In this document: in pieces, positions 63,217 to 64,000 of the stretch
Layout: each line of letters starts with the position of its first letter
How positions within the stretch are numbered: position 1 is the first letter of the stretch
The notes under the pieces: model-generated
Told to the model about the DNA's origin: nothing
The model's input: only the letters and a program-made list of their open reading frames with translations
Database searches by the model: none
Made by a program: the position numbers and the translations under genes
Source: Hericium rajendrae
Taxonomy: Eukaryota; Basidiomycota; Agaricomycetes; Russulales; Hericiaceae
Length of the DNA stretch: 64,000 nt
Reading direction: 5' to 3'
Assembly: GCA_033439255.1 (NCBI GenBank)
Contig: CM065879.1
Coordinates: 3,292,501-3,356,500, forward strand

Positions 63217-64000
63217 CTACTTGTGACGAGTCTTCTTGGATGGCTGACTTGAATTCTCATCTGCCTCCTCATCTATACCCTTCCTCTTTTCCACCTCCTC
63301 TACTACTTTATCAGCACCAATAGTCTTCCACACCTTTATATTTTCTGCAAAGTGAGTCTCTATCCAGGGAGGACTCTGATAGCCATCAAGCTTCTTCCAC
63401 ACTGATTGTGATCCATCTCCAACATAGGGCTGCAGGCTTTCAGGAAGGTCCGCATTGGCATCAAGCCACCACCTGTTCATTTGGTCTTGCATCCTCAGTT
63501 TCTTGGTCCAGAAGGTCTCCAAGTCAGAGCAGAGAGAGAAAAATAATGAAGAAGAGGACATCTTGAGATCAACAGCCTTTAGGAGATCTGGCCTCTTTTC
63601 AATCTGCTCTCTATAATAGATCCAAGCCTGAGCCACCTTTTTGCTGCTCTCAGTAAAGAGTGCCAAGGGATTGAGTGAATTCTCATGACAGCCTTCACTG
63701 AGATAATGCATGATCATCTTTGTAAGAGCAAGTCCATTGATAGATCTGTGGGCTTGAATTGTAGCATCAGGTCGAGATATATTGTTCTTGACAACTGATA
63801 AGCTTGAAGCAAAGATGACAGCATGTGCAGCTGCTAAAAAGATGTGCATCCCTTGAACAGTTTTGATATCAGGATACTCAGCTACAATATACTTAGAGAG
63901 GATAATACAAATCAAATTGTAAGATAGAACTCACCACAAGGAGAGGGATGGTCCAACAGATGAGCCCACCAAGCCATGAAGTCAGCTAGTATAGGACGAA
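63217..64000 (-). CDS. Hypothetical protein, C-terminal exons (gene continues beyond the window)
   Basis: The final exon runs from 63,881 to the stop at 63,217. A 53-nt intron (63,934-63,882, GTGAGT...TTGTAG) joins it in frame to an upstream exon from at least 64,000 to 63,935 (DFMAWWAHLLDHPSPC). No stop interrupts about 240 codons. The protein is mostly helical and polar, with Trp-rich stretches (EQIEKRPDLL, DLETFWTKKL, NRWWLDANADLPE, PWIETHFAENIKVWKTIG). It ends in a charged, nuclear-localisation-like tail (EEVEKRKG ... SKKTRHK). No family recognised. The ATG within the exon (63,915) is likely an artefact because it lies in the intron. It is the best candidate for a live host gene here. Confidence 0.65.

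Overview
The window looks like a transposon graveyard from a filamentous basidiomycete, most likely an Agaricomycete. The evidence is the gene content. There is a KDZ-family transposase (33.3-36.3 kb), a TET/JBP-like 2-oxoglutarate/Fe(II) dioxygenase beside it (32.2-33.15 kb), a probable Plavaka-type transposase tail (36.3-37.1 kb), an F-box/LRR relic, Ty1/copia and Ty3/gypsy elements, a Tc1/mariner relic and a DUF659/hAT-like gene. Introns are short (about 50-60 nt). I see no rRNA, no functional tRNA gene and no CRISPR array.

Layout. 0-5.7 kb: a CpG-starved decayed block, then a minus-strand composite repeat element (1.6-4.7 kb) built of ~155-160-bp tandem units. 4.9-8.2 kb: palindromic MITEs, one nested in another. 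8.5-10.2 kb: a broken minus-strand coding relic. 10.2-15 kb: a second composite repeat element. 15-17.3 kb: more MITEs and an unrecognised stretch. 17.8-19 kb: F-box relic. 19.1-23.95 kb: a nested stack, in which a MITE contains a ~1.49-kb Helitron-like element, which contains a 2.9-kb element with a CpG-rich core. 24.1-29.1 kb: a third composite repeat element carrying a solo LTR. 29.2-37.4 kb: the KDZ/TET-JBP neighbourhood. 37.7-41 kb: minus-strand Ty3/gypsy relic interrupted by a Tc1 relic. 43.2-49.2 kb: a copia element with one uninterrupted 1466-codon ORF. 49.2-54.5 kb: decayed, mostly unrecognised sequence with a CACTG-ended MITE. 54.6-58.85 kb: plus-strand Ty3/gypsy relic. 59.5-61.05 kb: DUF659/hAT-like gene. 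61.06-62.7 kb: second copy of the 1.49-kb element. 63.2-64 kb: the last exons of an apparently intact gene running off the edge.

Three themes tie the window together. First, almost every old element is broken by premature stops that C-to-T or G-to-A changes would explain (CAG/CAA/CGA/TGG to TAG/TAA/TGA), usually without frameshifts, while CpG survives mainly in young or constrained segments. This fits CpG methylation and deamination or a RIP-like process, and it is notable that a TET/JBP-like gene sits in the same window. Second, one group of elements with CATC...GATG ends and variable 2-bp target duplications accounts for at least fourteen insertions. Third, a group of elements (three composites of 3-5 kb and two copies of a 1.49-kb element) shares a 5' hairpin, a tRNA-like B-box module and a 3' hairpin followed by CAAG^T. 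Two clean empty sites show insertion between A and T with no target duplication, as Helitrons do, but the terminal bases are not canonical for Helitrons. I consider this family the best candidate for an undescribed system here.
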